Positions 21,368-31,983 of a stretch of DNA of 64,000 bases are shown here, piece by piece. How positions within the stretch are numbered: position 1 is the first letter of the stretch; every line of letters starts with the position of its first letter. The notes below the pieces were generated by a model. That model made no database searches, was not told the DNA's origin, and worked only from the letters and a program-made list of their open reading frames with translations. Location of the stretch: positions 83,032,282 through 83,096,281 of the forward strand of contig CM056741.1 of the NCBI GenBank assembly GCA_029851415.1, read 5' to 3'. This DNA is from Eretmocerus hayati (lineage: Eukaryota > Arthropoda > Insecta > Hymenoptera > Aphelinidae). The translations under genes were made by a program, and so were the position numbers.

Positions 21368-22975
21368 AAAAATTTTTTTTTGTTTCTTCCCAAGGCCCTT
21401 GTGGGCCCTGGGGCCTATGAAAGGCCCCTTTTTGGCCTATTTCCAGAAAATCATAATTCTGACTAGACTCATCATTTCTTGACGTACCTGGGCGCATTTT
21501 GTCTCTTAAGACTGGTACTTTCGAGAAAGAAACCGTCTAAGGTCGATACTTGAGCCTAGCAACTTCTAGAAGCTATTTGCTGAGAGCACATTTTAGCGAT
21601 TTTTGGGCTTGCTTCGAAGGGATGTAGCTCCCACTAGACATGTGATAATCGACTTTTACGAGTGGCCATTTTAGAGGTCTTGACAAAACCTACAATTTGA
21701 CCACTGATTAGGGTCGATTACTGTACTTTCTGTAGGAATTACAGTCGTTGCAAGCTGAGCAATTTGAAAATGCCAAACTTTGAGCTCGATTTGAAGAGAT
21801 CATTTCCTTTCCTTCGACCCCAAACCTATGCGAATATGTTTTTCGATATTAATACTCCTAATTAAAACAATGATCTAGGTGGGATATTGGATTCTCGATT
21901 CTATCCAGCCAGTTTAAAACACCCTTCTTTGACTTTTTGCTCAAAATGACGCCACAGGTATGGCCCACATATGCTTCCATCTGAACTAATACACACCAAT
22001 CTGTGTAGGATAACTGCCCAATGTGACCCCAAACATGTGTGAAAATTCCCGGAGTCGAGCCTCGAGCTGGATGCGAGCAGGAGGTTCTATTTTACGAGTT
22101 GACAATGAGCACAGTTTCGTCTATTCGGACGCAGGCGAGTGTGAGTGGGATTTCACTCGTTCACGCTCACAAATGAGATAAGCGGCTCAAATAGGAATAC
22201 GAACATGGTTGTTAGACTCGAAATGATCATCTAAACACGATTTTGGGGTCAGTTTGGCTCCAAAATATTGATACTTGCTCTAAGACTAAAAAACACTTTA
22301 GTTACATGTTTTTCGATGGAGGGGCTTCAGACGATGAGGAAGAGCCGAATTGACCATGAGTGCGTGTTCAGATGGTAATTTTGAGTCGGAAAAACATGTT
22401 CGTATCCCTATTTCAGCCACTAATCTCATTTCTGAGCTAGAACGAGTGAATCCCACTCACACTCGCCTGCGTTAGACGGAATTGTGCTCATTTTCAACTC
22501 GTAAAATAGATTCTCCTGCTCGCATCTAGCTCCAGGCTCGCCTCCGGAAATCTTCACACATATTTGGGGGGTACATTGGGGAGTTATCTCACACAGATTG
22601 GTGTATATTAGTTCAGATGGGAGCATATGCGAGCCATACCATTAGCATCATTTTGAGCGAAAAGTCGAAAAAGGGTATTTAAAATTGGCTGAAAAAAATC
22701 GAGAATTCAATATCCCACCCAGGTTATTGTCTGTATTGATAGTATTTGTATTGAGAAACATATTTGCATAGGTTCGGGGCCGAAGGAAAAAAAAAGATTC
22801 CTTCAAATTGAGCTCAAAGTTTGGCAGTTTCACGAATTTGCTCAGCTTGTATTGACTGTAACTCCTACAGAAAATACAGTAATCGACTTTCACCAGTGGT
22901 CAAATTGTAGGTTCCCTCAAGACCTTCAAAATAACTGCTTGTAAGAGTCGATTATCACATGTCTAGTGGGAGCTA

Positions 22976-24629
22976 CAGTACCCTCCAAAATTAATGGATA
23001 ATGCATAGTCTCAGTCAATCAATGATATTTCTGACCCAGTTGGTCGTACGGCAATTTTGAAAACAGCATCTTAAAGATCAGAGAAAAATTTATTGATTTA
23101 TGTGTTTCAAACGTTTTTTACTCATTTTTCAAGTTACCTCAATCGACGGTGAAAAATGAGAAAAATTATCCATAAATCAATCACTTATAACTTTGACGAG
23201 GGTGATTCGATCATAAAAATTCAGACGGGATTTTGTAGATCGTTGAAAAATCCACAAGTTTTGTCCTGTGAAAAATTTTCGTGCGACCCTTCCCTTCTGA
23301 GGTACGAGCCTGGAAAAAGAAAATTGTTTAGAAAAATTTGCTTATCGAAGCGGTGGCCGGTGCACTCGGCTCGCTTATCCGTAAAATATTGTATTTCAAA
23401 TATGAGGTCAAAAACATTTTTTTTCACATGATTTCGACGTGAAATTTTCTTGGCTTTCCGAATTTGCCTTCGGATTCTCACTTACATGCAAACGACGGGT
23501 CTTTCTTGAACATTAATGCACGAGAAATTCACGGGGTGATTCAAGTAATGAGACCACTGTTATGTCAAAATCCGTAGATTTAACTCAAGACCAAACTGTT
23601 AAAATTTGATGGGTTGGGAATCTCACGCCTATGATATTGAATTAGGGGAAGAGCTGTATCAAGCAGGTCTATCATCAGGAATCTCCTCTCGGAGTCGAGG
23701 TGGAGTTAGCGATTTAAAGATCGCTGCTCTACAATTATGATCCAAAAGTATCACAACCCTTCGGTATATGCTATGGAGAATCCTAATTGGAATTGATCAC
23801 CGATTTCGCTCGTATCACTATATTTGTAGATTGTCATTTTGACAGAAAAGGGAGGTTATGAAAGTCAAATAGTTCAGATCTGCATTAGCGGCAATTGAAT
23901 GGATCAGAATACTCTCCCATTTTCTACCCTAACTATGATAAAGCTCCTTTCTAAGTTCCACATCATGGGCATGAGATTCCCAACCCATCAGAGCTCACCA
24001 GTTCGGTCTTGAGTTAGATTTACAGATTTTTACGTAACAGTGGTCTCATTACTAGGATTACCCCATGGATTGATGATTTTTCGTGCATTAATGTTCAAAA
24101 TAGACCCGCCGTTTGCATGTAAGAAAAAATCTGAAGGCAAATTCGGGAAGCCGAGGAAATTTTACGTCGAAATCATGTGACAAAAAATGTTTTTGACCTC
24201 ATATTTGAAGTACAATATTTTACGAATCTACGAGCCGAGTGCACCGGCCACCGCTTCGATAAGCAGATTTTTCTGAACAATTTTCCCTTTCCAGGCTCGT
24301 AGCTCAGGAGAGAAGGGTCGCACGAAAATTTTTCATAGGACAAAACTTGTAGATTTTTTGATGATCTACGATATTCCCGTTTAAATTCTGATGATCGGAT
24401 CACTCCCGTCAAAGTTATGAGTGATTGATATATGGATAATTTTTTTCATTTTTCACCGTCGATTGAGGCAACTTGAAAAATGAGTAAAAAATGTTTGAAA
24501 CACATAAATCGATAGATTCTCCTCTGATCCTTGAGATGTTTCCTTCAAAATTGCCGTACGACCAACTGGGTCGGAAATATCATTGATCGACTGAGACTAT
24601 CCATTATCCATAAATTTTGGAGGGTACTG
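22976..24629. mobile_element. inner palindromic foldback DNA element with TA duplication
   Basis: The inverted ends read CAGTACCCTCCAAAATT…, flanked by TA at 22974-22975 and 24630-24631. The other arm of the outer element shows the empty site (GAGCTACATC), so the duplication is defined by an internal control. Arms of about 690 bp surround a loop near 23665-23930. No coding capacity was seen. CAGT-like ends and TA targets point to Tc1/mariner-type transposition. Confidence 0.8.
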
Positions 24630-24982
24630 TACATCACTCTGAAGCAAGCCCAAAAATCACTAGGATGTGCTCTTAGCAAATAGCTCTCAGAAGTTGCTAG
24701 GCTCAAGTATCGATCTTGGACAATTTTTTTAAGAGTACCAGTCTTAAGAGACAAAATGCGCCTAGGTACGTCAAAAAATGATGAGTCTAGTCAGAATTAT
24801 GATTTTCTGGAAATAGACCAAAAAGGGGCCTTTCATAGGCCCCAGGGCCCATGAGGGCCTTGGGAAAAAACAAAAAAAATTTTTATACTATATCAATTTA
24901 GTACTAACGAAAAAAAAATTTTATGGAATTTTCCTAGACCCCCCTGGTGCAGGCATTCGTCGAAATGCTCCGAAATGGCCCA

Positions 24983-25781
24983 TATGTCTATTCCACGCGT
25001 GTTATCCTTCTGCATATTAGCCATACGCACAGCCATGTCTCATTTACCGACAAGGTGGGAAAATTTCCCTGCTGCTCAACAACTCTCAGTTCTGTTTAAT
25101 ACGAATCAGTCAAAGTATTCAAAGATGAATCAGAGCTTTTCTAACCTAAACGACAAAGTCGATACTTTTCTCACTTTGCTGAAGCAACAATCTGAATGTA
25201 TAAGTTCACTTGAAACAGAAAATTTGGAAATTTGTAGAGAGGTAGACGAACTCAGAACCTTGCACATAGATTCATCATCATATTCGGAACTTAAAGTTAC
25301 TGGAATACCATGCAATGAGAATGTTCCGTTGGATCAGATCTCAAAGACTATTCTGAAGGTCCTGAATGTTGAATCTATGTCGGGTGATTTACTTGACATC
25401 CAAAAAATGAAGATCAAAAGTGCAAATTCTTAATTTTATCCGCCACAGTCAAATGCAATCACGCATTCCGAGGATACCTATTTCTTTGTTATGAAGTTCA
25501 AATCTACGTGCACTCGTGATCATGTATTGGAAGTCAAGCGCGTTTGTATAGATCTGACGTTCAATGTTTTGGAACCTGACAGTCGCAGTAAGTCTAGGAT
25601 ATGCATGCATGAGATGCTACCTGACTTTACCCATAGTCTTCATTTGAAAGCTACAGAACGTGCTAAACTCACTCAGTTCAAGTACATTTGGACTCGAGAA
25701 GGAACACTGTATGCTCGAAGAGACGATGAGTCTGAACGAATTCCAATCATTACAGAGCGCGATCTCTATAAAATTATATAA
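24983..25781 (+). pseudogene. ORF1 of element C: coiled coil and FP-like domain
   Basis: A plus-strand frame of about 265 residues has one in-frame stop (TAA 25431-25433). It shows a coiled coil (NLNDKVDTFLTLLKQQSECI), then a conserved block with VTGIPCNENVPLDQISKTIL, a type of block also present in elements A and B (SGIP…). A C-terminal FP-like part follows (RICMHEMLPDFTHSLHLK; FKYIWTREGTLYARRDDE). It is probably an RNA-binding ORF1 protein. No PHD-like finger was seen in the retained part. Confidence 0.6.
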
Positions 25782-25800
25782 ATATTCATGAGAACTCGCC

Positions 25801-26318
25801 ATTCCACGTATGATACTTTGACCTACAACACGATTTGCACCTGCATGCTAACCAGTTATTTCCATAAAATTCCGCGATTATTTTGAGTGCTCTGTTTTCA
25901 AATACGTATTCGCTTGGATTGCTTCCCAGGATACTAAATGCTTCCATGTGTTCTATTCTGTATTGTTCCTTTTACTGGGAAGGACCCCGCACCAGTGACA
26001 TTGTCTTTTCACCGTAATTCTTCACGAAATCCTGCTGACTGATAAATGAAAGTACGCTGAACAAATATTCAAATGAGCGGAAAGTCCTATTAATTACCGT
26101 TTCGGAGATATTTATCTGAGAAGTAACGCAAGATGAAAGTGATTGTATAGGTTGGATTGCCGAATCGAACGTCAACAATGGTATGTATGTACGCTGTGAC
26201 CGCTACTGTATGTATCTTGCACGTCTCTCGTGTCTTTCATTGAAAATAAGTTTGGTTGCATCTGAACCTGCATTGAAGAGATTTTTGAGAATCGAAAATC
26301 TATCGAGCGCTGAAAATA
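25801..26318. other. unassigned spacer
   Basis: Non-coding DNA between element C and the small foldback. It may be the 3' UTR of element C. No recognisable tail was seen. Confidence 0.35.
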
Positions 26319-26898
26319 GGTTTTTTGCCGACATAGGCTCAGTCCAGGTTATGTACACTTGTTCGTTTGAGCTGATCAGATATTGTTGAAATCTATCGGT
26401 TTGCTCAAATATAGGTCAGTTGTATCTTACATAGATACCATGGAATCGAGGACGCTCAGCTCGAATTCTTTCATGCATTAGACACTCAAAAATGTCGAAT
26501 TTTCATGAGTCGCATGATCTCAAAGGAAAATTCATTTCTACCTCTACGCAAAAATTGCAAAACGGGCTCAAAATGTGTTCTAACGAGGTTGTCGTTGTCT
26601 TTAGACCCCGATTTCACTGAAGTGTGTCCACCGATAAGAGAGCCAGACCAAATAACAAGCACACTCGTGGACGTAGAGTTGAATTTTTCTTAGAGATGAT
26701 GCGACTCTCGCAAAAATTGTACATTTTTTAGTGTCTTATGCATGAAAGAATTCCAGCTGAGCGGCCTTGATTGAATGATCGCTATTTCAGATACAACTGC
26801 CCTATGATTGAGCGAACGAATAGACTTCAACAATATCTGCTCAGCTCAAACGAACGAGTGAAAGATAATTCGGACTGAGCCTATGTCGAAAAAATTCC
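26319..26898. mobile_element. short palindromic foldback element (MITE-like)
   Basis: Inverted arms of roughly 205 bp. The left arm from 26319 (GGTTTTTTGCCGACATAGGC) pairs with the end at 26898 (CCTATGTCGAAAAAATTCC on the plus strand). TA flanks both ends (26317-26318, 26899-26900). The middle of about 170 bp is unique and non-coding. Its right end touches the broken R1 copy 2. Confidence 0.7.
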
Positions 26899-26900
26899 TA

Positions 26901-27546
26901 TACTCAGTCCTAAGCCGAAACCGAATAATTCGATGGTCGCTCAATGTTCCCATGTCGAGGACCTCCCACGATGTCATACGTCCGATGAGCGACGGGCTCA
27001 TGAACGTCAGGTCGAGGACCGATGACGAACCTCCCTCCCGGGACCAAGTGTCGTGCCGGTAATAGGTGATAAACCCCGTCTCGTTCGCGAGCACTAATCC
27101 TAATGCCTCCATGGCATCAGCAAGTATTACCCCCCGTCTATCGCGCGACCCCCCGCTCCAAGTCAGTTCCTTGGAGTTGAAATTCCCCGCGATTATAACT
27201 GGGCCCCCCCCCATTGCCTCGCATCCTCTTCTAGGTCATGGAGCTCGTCTTCGAGTTCGTGCGTCTTGAGCGACGGCGAATAGTAGCAACTGTAGACTGC
27301 TGTACCCCCTATGGTCTTCCGAGCGGAACCGCGGCCACTAACAGCTGGTCCAGTCTCGCGGATCGCAGGATTCATGATCTGGATTACAGTGGTCCTCCAG
27401 TGATCGAATGTGGATCGAGAGAATTCGCGCTTCCGAGGCGGTTCGGAGATAATCAGAACATCGATCCCTCCTTCTTTGGCAACAGCGTGTAGGAGATCGT
27501 CTGCGTCCCCGCTCTTCCTGAGGTTGGCTTGGATGGAACTAGCCAT
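26901..27546 (-). pseudogene. R1-type ORF2 endonuclease fragment
   Basis: The ORF2 start is ATG 27546 (MASSIQANLRKSG), overlapping the ORF1 stop as ATGGCTAG. The APE blocks IISEPPRKREF, IIAGNFNSKELTWSGG, SSSVLDLTFMSP and SDHRIIRF are present. In the catalytic block the usual Asp of GDFN is Asn (AGNFN), and a short insertion of C residues near 27205-27212 (GGGGG on the coding strand) shifts the frame. The copy ends after the last endonuclease block. Confidence 0.8.
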
Positions 27547-29429
27547 TCCTCCCCTTCCTGCGTCTATATGTGGCTCTTGCCATCTGGTACGCAGTGCAGT
27601 TGCTGGTCCCAGATCTGTGGTCAGATTTAGACCCGATCGTCGCACAGCTTAGGCATTTTGGTTTTCCCTTGCAAGTCGCGGCAAGGTGCACTGGTTCGCC
27701 GCATTGGAAGCAGAGTTTTGGTTTTTGTTCCTCTGCCCTCTCTTTTTTGCACCCCGAGGCCTTGTGGCCGTACTCTAAGCAGTTATAGCACCGTGGGGTG
27801 CCACCCTTCTCGCGGATCCTGACTCTGCCCCATCCAACCTTGGGCTCCTCCCAGTCGAGGAGATGGTGGGCCGGTCTCGTTGCGATCGAGGCAACAGCAG
27901 TTTGGGTGCCGCGGTAGCCACTCCGGATGGACTCGACCACAACGGCTCCCTTTTCGTTCTCTGGTAGAGCCTTTGCGAGGTCATCCCGCACCTTGATTAT
28001 GTCGACATCGTAGTCGACTCCGAGCACCTCGAGGGTCGTACTGTTTGCTAGACAGTGGACTGCTCCTCCTTGCCCGACGACTGGTGCCAAGGCTGCCTTG
28101 GCGGCGGCGACATCGATGCCCTTCTTGAGTTCGAGAAGGACTTGGCCTTCTTGGGTCTTGCGGATGCCCGTGACCTTAGAGCCCACTCCTTCATCGAGGT
28201 CATCCGTTTTCATCCTGCGCAGTATGTCTGCGTAGGTTATCCCACCTTTGTTGGCCGTGACGAGGGTGGCTTCGGGCTTTACCCGTTTTGGCTCCATCTT
28301 CACCTTCTTCCCAGCGGTGCCATTTGTTCTACCGCTCTTCTCCATCCTGTTCGTGTTCTTTTTCGACACCACTTCCTTCCAAGGCTCATTCTGCTCGGGC
28401 CGATTGGGCGTTGATGTCGAGCGCGGTTTTCCGGAACCTCCCAGTGGAGGTCCGTATCGCATCCCCTTCGTACCGCGCTGTTGCCCCGGTCGCAATTTTG
28501 GTTTCCCTGCCCCCCTTCCCTGGGAGCCACTACCTGACGCGGCCGGTTTTTCATGGTCGGGGGATGCGCGTTCCTTTCCGCTATCAGCGTCTTTTCCGTT
28601 TCGAGGAGCGATGTCTCAAAAGCAGCCCGCTTCGCCGTGTCTGTCGCGAGTGGGCCTTCGAGCGCGTGGCCTATCTTCTTGAGCTCTTCGATGTCACCCT
28701 TGGTCCCTTCTGGATTGCTGGAAACGGACTCGGCTATTCCTATAACCAAGTTGAAGTGCTCTAGGAGGAAATATATCTTCACCTCCGTCTCTTCCCGGCA
28801 CGTTTTCAGGTCTTCCCATTTCCCCATGAGATCGCCTGCCTCGTATCCGATCCTCTGTCGTGCCGCATCCTTGGTTGAGGGGATGTGGTCAATCTCCATC
28901 CCATCAGGCACCTCATCGTGCACTCCCCTCTCGAGCAAACCGTTTCCAGGAGTCATGATTGTTTTGTTCTCCTGGGAACCAATAGTAGTGTCGGGGTCGC
29001 TCGGGCCTGAGCTCAAATTGACGGCGTCATCAACCTCGATGCTGGGTTGCGTGATCTGGATCCTGATTGCGGGGTTGATCTTCAGCAGCTTCTCTGCCAC
29101 CTCTCGTGCTTCTGCTGCAACCTTCGCGTTCATCCCTCGTTGGCTTGGAAATGTGAGCTTTGATTGTTTGAGCACTCGCTTCTCTGCCCCGTCACTCGGG
29201 CCCTTTCTCTTCCTATAAGGGGTGAGCTCAGCCTTTCCATGGTGTAAGTTTTTCTCTCCCACTCCTTCCACCTGCAGCGTATTTTCATCGCTTGTAGCTG
29301 TCCGCGTGATTCTACCAGCCAAAAAGTGCCACTGGTGGCGCGATTTGCATCGTTGCCCCCCCGCCCCCCAAGATCCGAATGGGGCCCCGCTTTACTTGGG
29401 GAATTCTTGCCTTCAATGCTAGACATCAT
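27539..29429 (-). pseudogene. R1-type ORF1 (gag-like), frameshifted
   Basis: The likely start is ATG 29429 (MMSSIEGKNSPSK). The N-terminal part is hydrophilic with KLTFPSQRGMNAKVAAEARE. The central part has ADILRRMKTDDLDEGVGSKV and GIRKTQEGQVLLELKKG, a fold typical of R1/I-type ORF1. Three zinc knuckles follow (CYNCLEYGHKASGC, CFQCGEPVHLAATC, CLSCATIGSKSDHRSGTSNC), the second with Val for Gly. Single-base slips are inferred in the G-run near 29358-29374 and near 28560-28595, where the frame changes. It encodes an RNA-binding particle protein. Confidence 0.75.
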
Positions 29430-30346
29430 CTTCTTTCTTCTTTTTTCCAGGGCCTGGAATCGCATGCTGGACGACCCCGGACCAGACCAGCACGGATGTG
29501 GTGTTTTGTGTGATGCGTGTTCTGTATAATTGTGACAACCATAATCTCGAAAAATTTCGATATTTATTTTGAGGATTTAAAAAAAAGTAATTTCATATAA
29601 TTTCTATACAGTATTTCAAAATGTGTGCGCTCGCAAGCCGATAATGTCACTCACTGTTTACCCCCCAGTCCAGCTGAGCCTCGCGAGCTCACTTGTCATA
29701 TATATAGAAGATATATATACGTAATTACATATACATATATACGATTATACATAGAAAATTCTATGATTTTCTATTCAAGATTTAATGAAATTCATTCAAT
29801 CAATTCTAAAAAATCTTTCCGTCATCTAGTTCTAGGATTCATTATTTTCATAGTACTTATGAAAAAATTCTAAAATTCAATGCATTATTTGCAAAATTCA
29901 ATTTTACAAAACTCAAACTTTTGTAAAATTGTATGTAAGATAGATTCTTTCAGACTAACTAGTGGTTCTAATACGAATCAAGCTAGAACGTAGTTATTTC
30001 GACTTATTTTGATGAAATATGGATTTTTTATCAACGATTTTGATAGTATTGTTTAAAAAATCATTCTATTGTGAAATACTGTAGAAAAACCCTATATATC
30101 GTCAATTTAAGGTGATATATTGACCATATATGTCACTATTGACGAATATTACAAAAAATTCCAAAGATCTGTGGCATTTCAAAGTGAATTTACGAGTGCA
30201 TTAATAAAACACGTTCCTTCGATCAACTTCTAGAAAGTTCTATATAATTATCTAAAAATTATCTTTTATTTATCACACTCAATTGAGATTATTATTTGGA
30301 ATAATATGTGTTAGAATCGATGCAATTTTGATAGCTTGTAAATATG

Positions 30347-30377
30347 TATATAAAGGGACTGACAGAGCTTTTCAGTT
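30347..30377 (+). promoter_or_regulatory. TATA plus initiator-like pair
   Basis: TATATAAAG at 30347-30355 is followed 25-27 bases later by TCAGTT (30372-30377), an arthropod initiator consensus. No downstream gene was recognised. Confidence 0.3.
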
Positions 30378-30444
30378 TTAATAAATAATTACGGTGCATA
30401 TGAATAAATTATCTTCAGAATGTTCTGGAACTCTGAGGACTGAG

Positions 30445-30520
30445 TATAAATAGAGCCCTGATCAGGTGCTCGAGGATTCTGCCTTTCAGTCGGAACTCAG
30501 CTCACAAAGCGAATAAATCG
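30445..30520 (+). promoter_or_regulatory. TATA box, initiator-like site and AATAAA, possible solo LTR core
   Basis: TATAAATA (30445-30452), TCAGTC (30486-30491) and AATAAA (about 30513) lie within 75 bp, a packing typical of compact LTRs. No matching TG…CA ends or target duplication were found, so this is weak. Confidence 0.25.
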
Positions 30521-31289
30521 AAGTCCTCAGGGTTCCATATATAATCTTATGATTGTAATGGGATCTTGAATGAAATCGATTATATATACATATATTCTCT
30601 TTGTGTGCTTATTGCTGTGGGTAATCCTAAGTGCTCCAAGTGCATGATGGAACTCACAGTGTGACTATATAGTTGGCATAATCAAACCACTGGATTTTGC
30701 TGGTGATATATTGCAGGGCCCTGATCCCCTGTATTTGTTATCAGCAAGACCCACCGAAATAAAAGTTACGTGTAAAACAGGTCAAGAAGGTGCCCTGATC
30801 CACTGGACGGCTGTGTTTTACCGTAATAATATATTTATAGGATTTTCTTGGAATTAATGGGTGCCCTGATCCATCCATTAGTCTGAGAAAAAACTATAAA
30901 AGATACAGAGATCATACTATTGATTCCCAAGGAGGTGCCCTGATCCACCGAATTTGTTTGAGAATTGATAATCGATTACATCACCCTAGAAATCTGATCC
31001 TATCCCTGATAGCATTTGATTACTTCTGATCAAGTCATGAACTCTGATATCCGGCTCTCTCCCTGGATCCAGAGCCGGATAGACTACGCATACCTCCACC
31101 CTAATTATCCGAGGTATCGCGTCGGTCACATAATGTTGGTATGTCTGTGTCATGCTTGAGCAGGTGTGAGTATGGTGCATGTAGGGTGTAGTGTGTGTGA
31201 GTGTGAGTGTAGGACTCAGGTCCGGAGGGGCGTCACTCCCTCAAGCTCCAAGTGCAGCCCGAAGGTCACACTCATAGCCCCCTACGGGG

Positions 31290-31330
<41 letters not shown>
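31290..31330. repeat. (TC)n microsatellite
   Basis: CT repeat abutting the 5' truncated end of a CR1-type 3' fragment. Confidence 0.9.
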
Positions 31331-31513
31331 GAGAGCATCTTACGATGCCTCGAGATAACTAGTCACTTTCTGTGATAATTCGAATAGCCTTAACCAAAAC
31401 GACAAATTTTTACGAATTCGATGTATTTATTATGTATGAGTGACATATGTTTCATATGCCACTGTATTTTTGTATTTTTGCCCTTGGGCGAATAAAGGTT
31501 ATCATTTATTCAT
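31331..31513 (+). mobile_element. CR1-type 3' UTR fragment
   Basis: About 180 bp similar to the 3' UTR of the copy at 49388 (shared ACTAGTCACTT, CCAAAACGACAAATTT and TGAGTGACATAT). It ends with the hairpin GCCCTTGGGC, AATAAAG and a short tail into (TC)n. Both flanks are (TC)n. Confidence 0.75.
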
Positions 31514-31529
31514 TCTCTCTCTCTCTCTC

Positions 31530-31925
31530 TTTTTTTTTTTTTTTTTTTTTTAAGGTGGTTAGAGGGCAAAATCTGCCTCAGGATCCCTCGGATCCGTCCC
31601 CAGACACCGGACTGGTTCAGCATACGCGGACTACGCATAGCCCACGCAGGCCATACCAGGCGGGACACGGGTTTGGGTGGGGCCCACCGAGAGGTGGGCC
31701 CGGCCGTGTAATATCCCTCTCCCCTCGATGTCCGATACCTAGGGCATCGGGCAATCAAGAAGGAGATCCACCTGCATCTACCATCTCATCCCGGAACCGC
31801 GTGAGCATTACTTCAGGATGAGCGGCATGTCTCGCGCTCGATTGCGAGCGTTCCTCTTCTCCATCTTCTCTCTTCGGCCACTTGTCGGCATCTTCTGTTT
31901 TCACTCTTCATTGTTCCCTCTCTTT
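31530..31925 (-). mobile_element. R1-clade 3' UTR fragment
   Basis: Poly(T) at 31530-31551, preceded by (TC)n, then about 370 bp nearly identical to the 3' UTR at 8409-8780. It is 5' truncated within the UTR at a (TC)n tract. Confidence 0.85.
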
Positions 31926-31928
31926 CTT

Positions 31929-31952
<24 letters not shown>
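31925..31952. repeat. (TC)n microsatellite between R1 fragments
   Basis: CT repeat joining the truncated end of one R1 copy to the tail of the next. Confidence 0.9.

Positions 31953-31983
<31 letters not shown>

Larger units (their letters stand above)
19677..24982. mobile_element. large palindromic foldback DNA element (outer)
   Basis: The two ends are inverted copies beginning TGGGCCATTTCGGAGCATTT and flanked by TA (19675-19676 and 24983-24984). The two arms pair along most of their length: 19677 to about 22260 with about 22340 to 24982, leaving a loop of roughly 80 bp. Two insertions interrupt the arms, a Penelope-like element in the left (19780-21367) and an inner foldback in the right (22976-24629). 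Without them the element is about 2.1 kb and non-coding, so it would depend on a transposase supplied elsewhere. The TA duplication suggests Tc1/mariner-type mobilisation, but that is inference. Confidence 0.75.
19234..25800 (+). mobile_element. ORF1-only CR1-like element C, interrupted
   Basis: It begins just after (TC)n with a TGTAAGTAGAC-containing end that resembles the 5' end of CR1 copy 1. Its first 443 bp (19234-19676) are separated from its ORF1 (24983-25781) by a 5.3-kb foldback insertion. No endonuclease or RT was found after ORF1 before 26318. It is therefore either a non-autonomous ORF1-only element or has lost ORF2. The right boundary is uncertain. Confidence 0.45.
26901..29530 (-). 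mobile_element. R1-clade element, copy 2 (5' half)
   Basis: This minus-strand copy keeps ORF1 and the endonuclease part of ORF2 but stops abruptly at the foldback, so RT and tail are missing. The 5' limit is placed near 29530, where similarity to element features ends. There is no (TC)n at this end. It complements copy 1, which lacks most of ORF1. Confidence 0.75.
29531..31289. other. AT-rich non-coding region with promoter-like motifs
   Basis: No reading frame of note. It holds two TATA/initiator-like clusters (30347-30377 and 30445-30491), and five copies of a motif around GGTGCCCTGATCCA between 30452 and 30950. It may be host intergenic DNA or a decayed LTR. Confidence 0.4.

Noticed and set aside
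28553..29218. 221-codon plus-strand frame
   Set aside because: Antisense shadow of R1 ORF1.
30421..30980. Solo LTR
   Set aside because: TATA and AATAAA are close together, but no matching TG…CA ends or flanking duplication were found. Kept only as a weak regulatory call.
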